A DNA stretch of 64,000 nt from Anaerolineaceae bacterium oral taxon 439 (lineage in GTDB: Bacteria; Chloroflexota; Anaerolineae; Anaerolineales; Anaerolineaceae): NCBI GenBank assembly GCA_001717545.1, contig CP017039.1, forward strand, positions 1,922,001 through 1,986,000, written 5' to 3'. Shown here piece by piece: positions 42,754-51,779 of the stretch. The first letter of the stretch is position 1, and each line of letters starts with the position of its first letter. The translations under genes and the position numbers were made by a program. Below the pieces are notes generated by a model. It ran no database searches and was not told the origin of the DNA. It worked only from the letters and a program-made list of their open reading frames with translations.

Positions 42754-43752
42754 CTAAAAAGTCTTGTATGGAATGTCGTCCGAATCCACCGGATCGCCTG
42801 GAACCGGCGTCGTTGTATTAATGTTCAGCGTGTAGATATATCCGGCATCCAGCAGGATTTTGTCAGAACCGTCATCATACGTCATAACTTCGTAATTTCC
42901 GATTTCTCCGAACGCGTCTTTTACTCCGAACCACTTTTCGCCGGCTCCGAGCTTGATCTGATACTTCGATCCCCCGGCGAGATAAGCGGTTACGGTATCG
43001 CCTTTCCCGAGGAAAAGCGACGAAACGTTATCCTCCCCGCGGAAGATCTTGACCATGACGCCAAGCGAATCGCTTTTTCCGATTTTGATATGAAGGACGG
43101 CGTTGGTCCCGTAGAAGTTCGGATCGCGGTAAATTTCTCCGTTCGCGGGCCAGGACTGTTCGCAGCTGTCCATTCTCGTCCGCGCGTCGTCCGTGTCAGC
43201 ATTTTTGAAAGCCTGATACGCCTCCCAGTAGGATCCAGCCATTTCATAAGCGCAGCCGATCAGGTACCGATGATCGTTGGAAGCGATTTCCTGGACCATG
43301 TTCCGCTCCAGTTCTGCGAAGCCCGGCGTATTCGGGAATTCTTTACCTTCCGAAGTTTCGTTAACCGCGGCCCGGTAATAAAGCAGATATGCCATCAGCC
43401 GCTCCAGCGTATCGGCGTCAAGCAAATCTGTTTTCTTTGCCCCAAACGTCGCCTCCAGCGTTTGAAGCGCGCCCATTGACTGGTTGTAAAATCCGCCGGT
43501 CAGCGGTAAATTAAAACCAAACTCGTTGAACATTGTTTGAACCGTGCGGACGGTTTCGCTCTGGGTTCCGTTCGCGATCGGGTCGCCGCCGCGAAGCTCT
43601 TCGAGCGCCTTCGCGTAAGCTGGATCGAGCTGTGACAGGACGTAATCCAGCCCTTCGCTGCCGGAGGAACCGGAATCGTCAGCCGCGGCGTTCAGGGAGG
43701 GAAAGATCACAGCGGCAATCAGAACGATAAGACTGAGAAAAAAATTTTTCAT
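42754..43752 (-). CDS. Secreted protein with peptidoglycan-binding-like region
   Basis: The 332-residue protein begins MKNFFLSLIVLIAAVIFPSL, a signal peptide, with cleavage near NAAA-DD. Residues about 60-110 (ETVRTVQTMFNEFGFNLPLT, then GGFYNQSMGALQTLEATFG) look like a PG_binding_1 helical domain. A middle region (YLIGCAYEMAGSYWEAYQAF, about 160-180) has TPR-like character. The C-terminal 100 residues are beta-rich. It may bind cell wall. It is the first gene of the leftward cluster that ends at 37708, and is divergent from the ABC-F gene. Confidence 0.68.
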   Translation of the reverse strand: MKNFFLSLIVLIAAVIFPSLNAAADDSGSSGSEGLDYVLSQLDPAYAKALEELRGGDPIANGTQSETVRTVQTMFNEFGFNLPLTGGFYNQSMGALQTLEATFGAKKTDLLDADTLERLMAYLLYYRAAVNETSEGKEFPNTPGFAELERNMVQEIASNDHRYLIGCAYEMAGSYWEAYQAFKNADTDDARTRMDSCEQSWPANGEIYRDPNFYGTNAVLHIKIGKSDSLGVMVKIFRGEDNVSSLFLGKGDTVTAYLAGGSKYQIKLGAGEKWFGVKDAFGEIGNYEVMTYDDGSDKILLDAGYIYTLNINTTTPVPGDPVDSDDIPYKTF

Positions 43753-44040
43753 CGTGCCTCTCTTTCTTCGACTTTACTTTGTGGACATATTTTGGACCGA
43801 CCGGAGTTGTTCGGCGGCGGTTCGCTTTTCAGGGTCATCCACCCCGCATAAGATTTTTTAACTTTAGCATAGCCATTTCTGAAAACTCCGAGCTAATAGC
43901 TCAGAATTTTCAGATCGAACGCGCCGTTAAAACAATTTACGCATGTTCCCACAGCCGCTTGAATCAAAATCAGCGCAATATTTCCGCATGATCAGCGGGA
44001 CATCCCGCGGAAAATAAAACACTGCCAGCCGGGCCGCATA
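43753..44040. other. Divergent intergenic region
   Basis: This region lies between the leftward secreted-protein cluster and the ABC-F leader. It must carry the promoter for the leftward cluster, but I find no clear -10. A small GCGGGA/TCCCGC repeat lies near 43996-44009. No gene is seen. Confidence 0.35.
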
Positions 44041-44267
44041 TGGTAAAATGTGAAATCATAAATCAATGAGGTGAAACGGATGAATGGCTTTTCTTGTAAA
44101 TAACGAGGTCTTTCGGCAGGTCTGACATTTTTTCAGAGTCCCGCCGCGCCTCTGCAAGAAAGCGAACCCCTCCGCTCCTGAATGTTTTCCGCCATAAATG
44201 GTGTTTAAACCCGTCCTTGTTAAAGAGCCGAAAGATGTTTGTTTTCTTGCGGCTCTTTTCTTTTTTG
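44041..44267 (+). promoter_or_regulatory. Attenuator leader of the ABC-F gene
   Basis: An extended -10 (TGgTAAAAT, 44041-44049) is followed by a leader peptide ORF (44080-44103). About 120 nt later comes an intrinsic terminator: stem AAAGAGCCG/CGGCTCTTT (44222-44230 and 44250-44258) and a T-rich tract to 44266, just before the coding start. This arrangement matches antibiotic-induced attenuation known for ABC-F and other ribosome-protection genes. A ribosome stalled on the leader would favour an antiterminator. I did not work out the alternative fold. Confidence 0.75.
44080..44103 (+). CDS. Leader peptide MNGFSCK
   Basis: A seven-codon ORF has a reasonable ribosome-binding site (GAGGTG, about 7 nt upstream) and stops at TAA 44101-44103. 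Its position between promoter and attenuator argues that ribosome stalling here controls the downstream ABC-F gene. Confidence 0.6.
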   Translation: MNGFSCK

Positions 44268-44284
44268 ATATGGAACGTAATATT

Positions 44285-45808
44285 ATGGCAATGATTAAAG
44301 TTGAAAATCTGACTTTCGCGTACCCTGGAATATACCGAAATATTTTTGAGAATTGCAGCTTCCGGATCGATACGGATTGGAAACTCGGCCTTGTCGGCAG
44401 GAACGGTCGGGGCAAAACAACATTACTGAATTTACTTCTCGATAAATACAAATACAACGGGCAAATCATCAGCTCGGTAAAATTCGATTATTTTCCCTGC
44501 CCGGTTCCGGATAAAAAACGCCCCGTCCTCGAAATTATGGCCAATATCAGCCCGACAGCGCGGGAATGGGAGCTTCTGCGTGAGCTCGCTTATCTGGAGG
44601 TCGACGCGGATATTCTTAACCGGCGCTTCGATACGCTTTCAAACGGCGAGCAGACAAAAGTCCTTTTGGCGGCATTCTTCTTAAATGAAGGCCGGTTTCA
44701 ATTGATCGACGAACCGACGGATCATCTCGATCTTAACGCGCGCAAAACTGTCGCCGCATATTTGAAACGGAAGAAAGGATTTATCCTCGTCTCGCATGAC
44801 CGCGCCTTCCTGGACGACTGCGTGGATCATATCCTGTCGTTGAATAAAACGTCGATCGACGTTCAAAACGGGAATTTTTCGACCTGGATGAAGGCTTTTG
44901 AAGACCGGCAGGCTTACGAAACGGCGCAAAACGAACAGCTCCGTAAAGAAATCCGTCGGTTACACGAAGCGGCGCGGCGAACCGCGGCCTGGTCGGATCG
45001 CGTCGAATCGATGAAAACCGGGAACGGCCCGGTCGATCGCGGCTACATCGGTCATAAAGCCGCCAAAATGATGAAGCGGTCAACCGCGATCAGCGCGCGG
45101 CAGGAGAAAGCGATCGAAGAAAAATCAGCGCTGTTGAAAAACGTCGAAAGGGCGGATGACCTGAAAATCACCCCGCTTCCGCACCATGCGCAAACGCTGG
45201 CGCAATTTTCAAACATAACGATTTATTCTGATGAGAAACCTGTCTGCGGGCCGGTTTCGTTCGAGATCGACCAGGGCGCACGTCTGGCGCTGGCCGGAAA
45301 GAACGGCAGCGGGAAAAGCAGTTTGTTAAAATTGCTGTTGGGGCAGGATATCTCTTACAGCGGAACGCTCCGTCTCGCCTCGGGACTGATCATTTCTTAC
45401 GTTCCCCAGGATCCGACCGGCTTATCCGGATCGCTGAACGAATTCACGACCCATCACGCTCTCGACAAAATCCTGTTCAATTCGCTGCTGAGCAAGCTGG
45501 ATTTCGGCCGGGCTCAATATGAAACCGATATCGCGACGTATTCGCTCGGACAGAAAAAGAAAGTCCTGATCGCGAAAAGCCTCTGCGAACGGGCGCACCT
45601 GTACGTCTGGGACGAACCCCTCAATTATGTCGATATTTATTCGCGGATGCAGATCGAGCAGCTGATCCTGCGCTTCGGACCGACAATGATCTTCGTTGAA
45701 CATGACCGGGCGTTTCAGAAAGCGGCTGCGACGCGGACAGTCGAGATTCAGTCATCGGTAAAAAAACCAGAAAAAAGCGAGAAGGAAAGCCCGCGGATTA
45801 TGTTATAA
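44285..45808 (+). CDS. ABC-F ribosomal protection ATPase, Lsa-like
   Basis: The product of about 507 residues has two ATPase domains and no membrane segments. NBD1 has GLVGRNGRGKTT, LSNGEQTK and QLIDEPTDHLD; NBD2 has LAGKNGSGKSS, YSLGQKKK and LYVWDEPLNYVD. The interdomain linker (about 185-290, Lys/Arg/Glu-rich with RTAAWSDRVE and GYIGHKAAKMMKRS) and the LYVWDEPLNYVD block resemble Lsa-type proteins. These bind the ribosomal E site and displace lincosamide, streptogramin A or pleuromutilin drugs. A physiological translation role is an alternative. Upstream Met codons (44270) lack a ribosome-binding site, so ATG 44285 or 44291 is likely. The attenuated leader supports inducible expression. Confidence 0.85.
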   Translation: MAMIKVENLTFAYPGIYRNIFENCSFRIDTDWKLGLVGRNGRGKTTLLNLLLDKYKYNGQIISSVKFDYFPCPVPDKKRPVLEIMANISPTAREWELLRELAYLEVDADILNRRFDTLSNGEQTKVLLAAFFLNEGRFQLIDEPTDHLDLNARKTVAAYLKRKKGFILVSHDRAFLDDCVDHILSLNKTSIDVQNGNFSTWMKAFEDRQAYETAQNEQLRKEIRRLHEAARRTAAWSDRVESMKTGNGPVDRGYIGHKAAKMMKRSTAISARQEKAIEEKSALLKNVERADDLKITPLPHHAQTLAQFSNITIYSDEKPVCGPVSFEIDQGARLALAGKNGSGKSSLLKLLLGQDISYSGTLRLASGLIISYVPQDPTGLSGSLNEFTTHHALDKILFNSLLSKLDFGRAQYETDIATYSLGQKKKVLIAKSLCERAHLYVWDEPLNYVDIYSRMQIEQLILRFGPTMIFVEHDRAFQKAAATRTVEIQSSVKKPEKSEKESPRIML

Positions 45809-45927
45809 TATGTACTGGTAGCGGATAGCTTGAGAAAACCGGGACGTTATTCAAGCTGAGCCGGTTCTCGAGCAAAATTTTACACAGAGCAAACGCTCAA
45901 AATTCATCATAACTGCAGGAGTATCAA
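45801..45927 (+). promoter_or_regulatory. hppA promoter and structured leader
   Basis: TGtTATAAT (45801-45809) overlaps the ABC-F stop codon. The leader contains AGCTTGA/TCAAGCT (45828-45834 and 45851-45857) and GAGAAAACCGG/CCGGTTCTC (45832-45842 and 45861-45869, one bulged A). These cannot both form as simple hairpins, so alternative folds are possible. AGGAG lies before ATG 45928. Confidence 0.5.
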
Positions 45928-47991
45928 ATGAGTAATACGGTTGCATGGTTAGTTTTTAGTTTGATCTGCGGTATTGGATCGTTAGGTCTCGGTTCATACC
46001 TGTTCTATTGGGTCAGCAAACAGGACGACGGGACGGATCGGTCCCGCGAAGTCGCCCGCTGGATCCATGAAGGCGCTCAGGCGTACCTGAAAAAGCTGTA
46101 CACCGCGCTGATTATCGTTGCGGCGATCATGGCGGTCTTCCTCTTCGTCGTTTACAGCATCGAGCACGGCCGCGGGCTTGAAACCGCGATCTGCTACCTG
46201 ATCGGCGCGATCTGCTCTGCTGCCGCCGGCTACATGGGCATGGAAATCGCCGTCCGCGCGAACGTCCGCAGCGCCGTCGCCGCTCAAACAGACCTGAATA
46301 AATCGTTCAACGTCGCGTTCCGCGGCGGCGCAGTGATGGGTTTCGCGGTCGTCGGGATCGCGACAATCGGCATGAGCATTATTTACCTGATTACCAAAGA
46401 CGCGCAGCTCGTTCTCGCGTATTCACTCGGCGCGTCTTCGTTCGCGCTGCTCGCAAAAGCTGGCGGTGGTATCTATACGAAAACAGCTGATATTGCCGCC
46501 GATCTTGTCGGAAAAGTCGAAGTCGGGATTCCGGAAGACGATCCGCGCAACCCCGCCGTCGTTGCGGATAACGTCGGCGATAACGTCGGCGATGTCGCCG
46601 GCATGGGCGGCGATATTTTCGACAGCTACGTCGCCGCTTCCGTCGCCGCGATGCTTCTCGGCGCCGCGATGAGGGACGAATTTTACACGACGCTGCCGCT
46701 GCTCCTCTGCGGACTGGGGATTCTCGCTTCCATTATCGGTTCTTACTTCGTCAAAGTTGAAGAAAATGGGAAACCGAGCAAAGCGCTCAATCTGGGTACC
46801 ATTTTAACCTGCGCCATTTTCGCGGTCCTGATGGCGATTGCGATCCTGCTGACGCCGGGAATCGCGAACGGCTTTATCTGGGCGATCGTTGTCGGGACTG
46901 CCGTCGGCGTTATTATCGGACAGACGACCGAATTCTTTACTTCGGACGAATACGCGCCGGTCAAATTGACCGCTGAATACTCGAAATCGGGGCCCGCGAT
47001 TACGATTATCGCCGGGATCTCCTACGGTCTCGTTTCGATCGTTCCGTCGATCGTCGGAATCGTCGTCGCGATGATCGTTGCCTTCTTCGCCGCCGGCGGC
47101 AATATCAACTTTGACGCCGGAATTTACGGCGTTGGGATCGCTTCGGTCGGGATGCTTGCCGTTTCCGGCATGATCGTTTCCGCCGACGCTTATGGCCCGA
47201 TTGTGGATAACGCCCGCGGTATCGCGGAAATGTCCTCGATGGATCAGGAAGTTATCGACCGCTGCGACATCCTGGACTCCGCCGGGAACACGGCGAAAGC
47301 CATCACCAAAGGTTTCTCGATCGCCGCGGCCGCGCTGACCGTTCTGGCGCTCTTCGCAGCGTTCATCAGCGAAATTAACCAGGCGATGGGCGGCGGCTTC
47401 GACCGCAGCGTCTTATCCATCGTCGATCCGCTTATCCTCGCCGGGCTCTTTATCGGCGGTATCTGCCCGCCGTTGTTCTCGGCGCTGCTGATGCTCTCCG
47501 TTACCGGCGGCGCGTTTAAAATGATCGAAGAAATCCGCGCGCAATTCCGTGCCGAGCCGGGCATCCTCGAAGGGAAGGTCAAACCGAATTACAATCGCTG
47601 TATCAGTCTGGCCGCCCAAGGCGCGCTGACGTCGCTGATCTGGCCCGCGATTATCGCGATCGTGCTCCCGTTGATCGTCGGGTTCGTTCTCGGCCCGACC
47701 GGCCTGACCGGGTTCCTCGGCGGCGCGATTATCGTCGGCGTTATCTTCGCCCTCTTCATGTCGAATTCCGGCGGTCTCTGGGATAACGCGAAGAAATTCA
47801 TCGAGACCGGCGAATGCGGCGGGAAGGGTTCCGAGGCCCATAAATCCGGCGTCATCGGCGACACCGTCGGCGATCCGTTCAAGGATACCGCCGGCCCGTC
47901 GATCAACACGCTGATCACGGTTATGTCGCTCGTCGCGTCGACGTTTGCCCCGATTATTGCGAACTTCAACCTGCCGAATCTTCTTAAATAG
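45928..47991 (+). CDS. hppA: Membrane-bound H+-translocating pyrophosphatase, K+-independent type
   Basis: The 687-residue protein has about 16 membrane helices. It hydrolyses pyrophosphate to pump ions across the cytoplasmic membrane. Catalytic motifs are GIPEDDPRNPAVVADNVGDN, DIFDSYVAASVAAML, SADAYGPIVDNARGIAEMS and the C-terminal GDTVGDPFKDTAGPSIN. The segment GNTAKAITKGF has Lys where K+-dependent enzymes have Ala, the known mark of K+-independent proton pumps. It is transcribed from its own extended -10 promoter and ends at a strong terminator. Length is typical. Confidence 0.95.
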   Translation: MSNTVAWLVFSLICGIGSLGLGSYLFYWVSKQDDGTDRSREVARWIHEGAQAYLKKLYTALIIVAAIMAVFLFVVYSIEHGRGLETAICYLIGAICSAAAGYMGMEIAVRANVRSAVAAQTDLNKSFNVAFRGGAVMGFAVVGIATIGMSIIYLITKDAQLVLAYSLGASSFALLAKAGGGIYTKTADIAADLVGKVEVGIPEDDPRNPAVVADNVGDNVGDVAGMGGDIFDSYVAASVAAMLLGAAMRDEFYTTLPLLLCGLGILASIIGSYFVKVEENGKPSKALNLGTILTCAIFAVLMAIAILLTPGIANGFIWAIVVGTAVGVIIGQTTEFFTSDEYAPVKLTAEYSKSGPAITIIAGISYGLVSIVPSIVGIVVAMIVAFFAAGGNINFDAGIYGVGIASVGMLAVSGMIVSADAYGPIVDNARGIAEMSSMDQEVIDRCDILDSAGNTAKAITKGFSIAAAALTVLALFAAFISEINQAMGGGFDRSVLSIVDPLILAGLFIGGICPPLFSALLMLSVTGGAFKMIEEIRAQFRAEPGILEGKVKPNYNRCISLAAQGALTSLIWPAIIAIVLPLIVGFVLGPTGLTGFLGGAIIVGVIFALFMSNSGGLWDNAKKFIETGECGGKGSEAHKSGVIGDTVGDPFKDTAGPSINTLITVMSLVASTFAPIIANFNLPNLLK

Positions 47992-48014
47992 CCGGCGGCA
48001 AAACGCTTGGACCG

Positions 48015-48046
48015 GAGGCGAGGGCTCTTCCCTCGCCTCTCTTTTT
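48015..48046 (+). terminator. hppA intrinsic terminator
   Basis: A perfect 10-bp stem GAGGCGAGGG/CCCTCGCCTC (48015-48024 and 48030-48039, 5-nt loop) is followed by TCTTTTT. Confidence 0.9.
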
Positions 48047-48158
48047 ACCGCCGGCGGTACAGCGCCGCATGAACTGCCTTTTTCCGGATCCGAGGCAGAC
48101 GCCGATCAAAACGTCCCGTGGCAGGCCCGGATATCATCCCGTGAGAAAAGAGGGAAAA

Positions 48159-49136
48159 ATGAAATTTTTATGCTTTGGAATGGCCGTATGCGACTATATC
48201 CTGTCGGGCGTTCCCGCGGATATCCTGTCGATCAACGGCGCGTCTATCAGCGGACTGAACGTCAGCGCCGGCGGAGACGCGCTGAACGTCGCGATCGGCG
48301 TAACCCGGCTGGGGAATCAGGCCGCGATCGTCGGACGCGTTGGCCGCGACGCATCGGCCGAATTCCTGCGCGAACGCTGCCGGACGGAAGGCGTCGACGG
48401 ATCAGGGCTGGTCACCGACAAAGACTACCCAACCTCGACCTCCTTCGTTCTTTTAGACCGCTCGGGCGAACGCCATTTCCTCTTCGAGAATCGAATCTAT
48501 GCGAATTATTCTGAAGAAATGGTCCTGGAAAAATGGCTGCGCGACGCGGATTGCGTTTACTTCGGAAGCGCGCTGACGTTTCCGTCGCTCGATCAGGGCG
48601 GAATCGCGAAACTCTTTGCCCGCGCGAAAAAGCTGGGGAAAACGACGGCCATGGACGCCGCGCTGCATGGACAGAAATACGACCCGCGTCGGCTTGACGC
48701 GTTTCGGCCTGCGCTCGAAGCTACCGATATTTTCTTTCCCAGCTTAGCGGAAATCGAAGTCTTTACGGATACGCAAAACCCATACAAAGCCGCCGAGATC
48801 TTTCGCGATACCGGCGTTAAAATACTGGGGATCAAGCTCGGGAATAAAGGCGCTTATGTAACCGATTTCTCGGAGGAACGGATCGTTCCGCCCCGGAAAT
48901 CCGGGAACGTCGTCGACACGACCGGCGCGGGCGACGCTTTTTTCGCCGGATTCCTGAGCGCGCGGATGAACGGGTTTTCGCCGTTCGAAAGCGTCGAAAT
49001 CGGCAACATCACCGCATCGCGCGCAATCGAGGCCATCGGCGCAACGGCAGGGATCCCATCCTTCGATCGCGCTGTCGCCGAAGCTACCGCTTTCTACCGA
49101 AAATCTTCGCCCGCCACTCCGGAAGCTGATCCTTGA
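48159..49136 (+). CDS. PfkB family carbohydrate kinase
   Basis: The product of about 325 residues starts MKFLCFGMAVCDYILSGVPA after GAGGG. It has the PfkB N-terminal glycine motif (SAGGDALNVAIGVTRLGNQA, GRVGRDASAEFL) and the C-terminal signature VVDTTGAGDAFFAGF with the catalytic Asp. Ribokinase, fructokinase and 2-keto-3-deoxygluconate kinase are all in this family. The KduD-like dehydrogenase on the other strand makes a KDG-kinase-like role thinkable but not shown. The last 53 bp overlap the end of the convergent permease gene. The frame upstream to 48069 is not needed. Confidence 0.88.
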   Translation: MKFLCFGMAVCDYILSGVPADILSINGASISGLNVSAGGDALNVAIGVTRLGNQAAIVGRVGRDASAEFLRERCRTEGVDGSGLVTDKDYPTSTSFVLLDRSGERHFLFENRIYANYSEEMVLEKWLRDADCVYFGSALTFPSLDQGGIAKLFARAKKLGKTTAMDAALHGQKYDPRRLDAFRPALEATDIFFPSLAEIEVFTDTQNPYKAAEIFRDTGVKILGIKLGNKGAYVTDFSEERIVPPRKSGNVVDTTGAGDAFFAGFLSARMNGFSPFESVEIGNITASRAIEAIGATAGIPSFDRAVAEATAFYRKSSPATPEADP

Positions 49137-50142
49137 CCGAATCAAAGTAAACCGAGAACAGGATAATCGCCCCCTTCACGATCAGCTGGTAGAAATATTC
49201 GAACCGAAGCATGTTCAAGCCGTTATTAATCACGCCCATAATCAGCGTCCCGATAATCGTACAGCCGATCGTACCGATCCCGCCGCCGAAGCTGACCCCG
49301 CCGAGAACCGACGCCGCAATCGCCTCGCCTTCATATCCGATCCCGACGTTGGCCGGCTGGCCGGAACCCATCCGCGCCGCTAAAATAATCCCGCCGCAGC
49401 CAGCCAGCGCGCCGGCGATAACATAGACAATAATTCGAACCTTCCTGACGTTAATTCCGGAATGGATCGCGGCTTCCTGATTCCCGCCGACGGCGTAAAT
49501 ATAGCGACCGAACCGCGTCTTACTCAGGACGATCCCAAAGACCAGGAACGCTAAGAACAGGAACGCAACCGAATAAGGAATCTGAATCTTCAAGCCGTCA
49601 TGAACGGAAATCGTCCATCGCCCGCTCCCGATTTCGTTAAACGCCTTACTCGTCGAAGCGACCGGATAACCGTCAGTAATAATATACGCCAGTCCGCGAA
49701 CGATCATCTGCGTCGCCAGCGTCACGATAAACGGCGGCAGCTTCGTATACGCAAGACAGCTCCCATTAAATAATCCGATCAGCATGCAGGCGAGCAACGT
49801 CAGGAAAATCGCCAGATAAAGGTTCAGATTCAATACCGACAGCAGCGTCACGCTCAGACAGCCCGAAAACGCGACCGTTGACCCGATCGAAAGATCGACG
49901 TTGCCGATCAAGATAATATACGTCAACCCGATCGACAGCAGACCGTAAATACTGACCTGCTGTAATATATTGGTAATATTCCCCAGCGTCAGAAAATTCG
50001 GTGAATTACTCGACAGAATAATAAATAAAATCAGCAGAATCAGGATCGGGCCCAAATAATTCCGAACCGTTTTTACGATCGGATTCGTCCGACGGCGCGG
50101 GGCTGCCGTCCTTTCCGTCATTCTTTCATCCGTTGCCGCCAT
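49084..50142 (-). CDS. Sugar ABC transporter permease (RbsC-like)
   Basis: The product of about 352 residues has a Thr/Arg-rich N terminus, then membrane segments with SIGLTYIILIGNVDLSIGST, LACMLIGLFNGSCLAYTKLP, GGIILAARMGSGQPANVGIG and AASVLGGVSFGGGIGTIGCT. These are standard BPD_transp_2 landmarks. It should form a homodimer, as only one permease gene is present. The start overlaps the ATPase stop; GGGAGAG precedes ATG 50142. The last 53 bp run antisense to the pfkB-family gene. It belongs to the operon SDR, binding protein, ATPase, permease. Confidence 0.92.
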   Translation of the reverse strand: MAATDERMTERTAAPRRRTNPIVKTVRNYLGPILILLILFIILSSNSPNFLTLGNITNILQQVSIYGLLSIGLTYIILIGNVDLSIGSTVAFSGCLSVTLLSVLNLNLYLAIFLTLLACMLIGLFNGSCLAYTKLPPFIVTLATQMIVRGLAYIITDGYPVASTSKAFNEIGSGRWTISVHDGLKIQIPYSVAFLFLAFLVFGIVLSKTRFGRYIYAVGGNQEAAIHSGINVRKVRIIVYVIAGALAGCGGIILAARMGSGQPANVGIGYEGEAIAASVLGGVSFGGGIGTIGCTIIGTLIMGVINNGLNMLRFEYFYQLIVKGAIILFSVYFDSVKDQLPEWRAKIFGRKR

Positions 50143-51646
50143 CCTCGTCTCTCCCAATTGCATAGTTCATGATTTTGATTTGCGTCAGCTCTTCCTGCTC
50201 CGCGTCGATCTCCTTCACGATTTCGCCGTCGCACATAATCATCACGCGATGCGACAGGTGAATAATCTCCGGTAAATCTGAGGAGATAAAGAGAATCGCC
50301 AAACCCTGCGCCGATAAACGGTTGATCAGGTCATAAATCTCTTTCTTCGCGCCGACGTCAATCCCGCGCGTCGGTTCGTCAAGTATCAGGATTTCCGGAT
50401 CGATCGCCATCCATTTCGACAACACGACTTTCTGCTGGTTCCCGCCGGAAAGCTCTTTGCATTTCTGATCCGGACCGGAGGACTTAATACTCAGGATATT
50501 CCGGTACCGATCGACGATAGCGTTTTCCTGATTCGAATCGACGCGGATTCCGTGAATAAAGCTTTTCAGGACGCCGATCGTCAGGTTGAAGGAGATCGAC
50601 TGGTTCAGAACCAGCCCCGCCCCCTTTCGGTCCTCCGGGACCAGCCCGATCCGGTAACGGATCGCGTCGGCAGGAGTGTTAATCACTGCCCTTTTCCCTT
50701 CGACCTTAATCGTCCCCTCCGTCCGCGGGTCGAGACCAAAAATCGCCCGCGCCAGCTCGGTCCTTCCCGCGCCGACCAGACCGGAGAAGCCTAATATCTC
50801 GCCCTTATATAAATCGAAACTGACGTTTTTCAGCTTCGCGTTCGAGAAGTTCCGAACCTCGAGCGCCTTTTCCTTCGTTCCGGTAAACGTCCGCGTCCCA
50901 TACGCGTCCCGAATATCGCGCCCAACCATCATCGCGACCAGCTCGTCCGTCGTCGTTTCGTCCGTGCGTTTCGTTCCGACGTACGTCCCATCGCGCATGA
51001 CCGTTACCCGATCCCCAATCCGGAACGTCTCTTCCATGCGGTGCGACACGTAGATCACCGTTCGGTTCTCCTGAATCAGATTCTCGATAATCTCGAAAAG
51101 CGACTCAACCTCGTGTCGGGTCAACGACGCGGTCGGCTCGTCCATGACGACAATATTCGCATTCTTCGAAATCGCGCTGGCGATCTCGACCATCTGCTGC
51201 TGCGCGATCGATAAGCGGCCAACCTTCGCCTCCGGATCGAGATTCAGCCGGGCCGCGTCGATCAGGTCCTGAGTATCCTGAATCATCCTGGGATAATCGA
51301 CAAACGAAAACGGCGGTTTAACCGGGAACGCCCCGCGGAAAACATTTTCAGCCACCGTCATATTCTTACAGACGCTTAATTCCTGATGAATGATCGCGAT
51401 CCCGTTATCGCGGGCCACGATCGGATTCGTAATCTGAACCGCTTTCCCGTTGATTCGGATTTCGCCGCCGTCCGACTGATAGATTCCGCCAAGAATATTC
51501 AGGAGCGTCGATTTCCCGGCGCCGTTCTCTCCCATGAGGACATGAACCTCGCCCGCAGCACAGCTGAAATTAAACCCGCGCAGCGCGTGAATCCCGCCGA
51601 ACCTCTTATCGATATTTATCATTTCTAAAACATCGCCACCTGCCAT
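50126..51646 (-). CDS. Sugar ABC transporter ATP-binding protein (RbsA/MglA type)
   Basis: The product of about 506 residues has two ATPase domains. NBD1 has GENGAGKST, signature LSIAQQQM and NIVVMDEPTASLT; NBD2 has GLVGAGRTE (degenerate Walker A), LSGGNQQK and ILILDEPTRGIDVG. This is the normal layout for monosaccharide ATPases. The frame opens at 51676, but the family start fits MAGGDVLEMINIDKRFGG, with AAAGG upstream. It follows the binding-protein gene after a stem-loop and overlaps the permease start. Confidence 0.92.
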   Translation of the reverse strand: MAGGDVLEMINIDKRFGGIHALRGFNFSCAAGEVHVLMGENGAGKSTLLNILGGIYQSDGGEIRINGKAVQITNPIVARDNGIAIIHQELSVCKNMTVAENVFRGAFPVKPPFSFVDYPRMIQDTQDLIDAARLNLDPEAKVGRLSIAQQQMVEIASAISKNANIVVMDEPTASLTRHEVESLFEIIENLIQENRTVIYVSHRMEETFRIGDRVTVMRDGTYVGTKRTDETTTDELVAMMVGRDIRDAYGTRTFTGTKEKALEVRNFSNAKLKNVSFDLYKGEILGFSGLVGAGRTELARAIFGLDPRTEGTIKVEGKRAVINTPADAIRYRIGLVPEDRKGAGLVLNQSISFNLTIGVLKSFIHGIRVDSNQENAIVDRYRNILSIKSSGPDQKCKELSGGNQQKVVLSKWMAIDPEILILDEPTRGIDVGAKKEIYDLINRLSAQGLAILFISSDLPEIIHLSHRVMIMCDGEIVKEIDAEQEELTQIKIMNYAIGRDEDGGNG

Positions 51647-51727
51647 ATCGCTGCCTTTACGCTGAATCGGAACCAAAAACGATTCTTAGATCAGATAAAT
51701 TTTCTTTTTAAGGAACAATAAAGAAAA

Positions 51728-51766
51728 GCCGGGGCTCCGCTCGCAAGCGGCGGCGAATACCCCGGC
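51728..51766 (-). terminator. Stem-loop between binding-protein gene and ATPase gene
   Basis: GCCGGGG/CCCCGGC arms (51728-51734 and 51760-51766) with an inner CGCTTGCGAGCG hairpin are followed on the minus strand by TTTTCTTT. It looks like a leaky terminator that would leave the binding protein more abundant than the ATPase and permease. Confidence 0.75.
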
Positions 51767-51779
51767 AAAAACGCATCCG

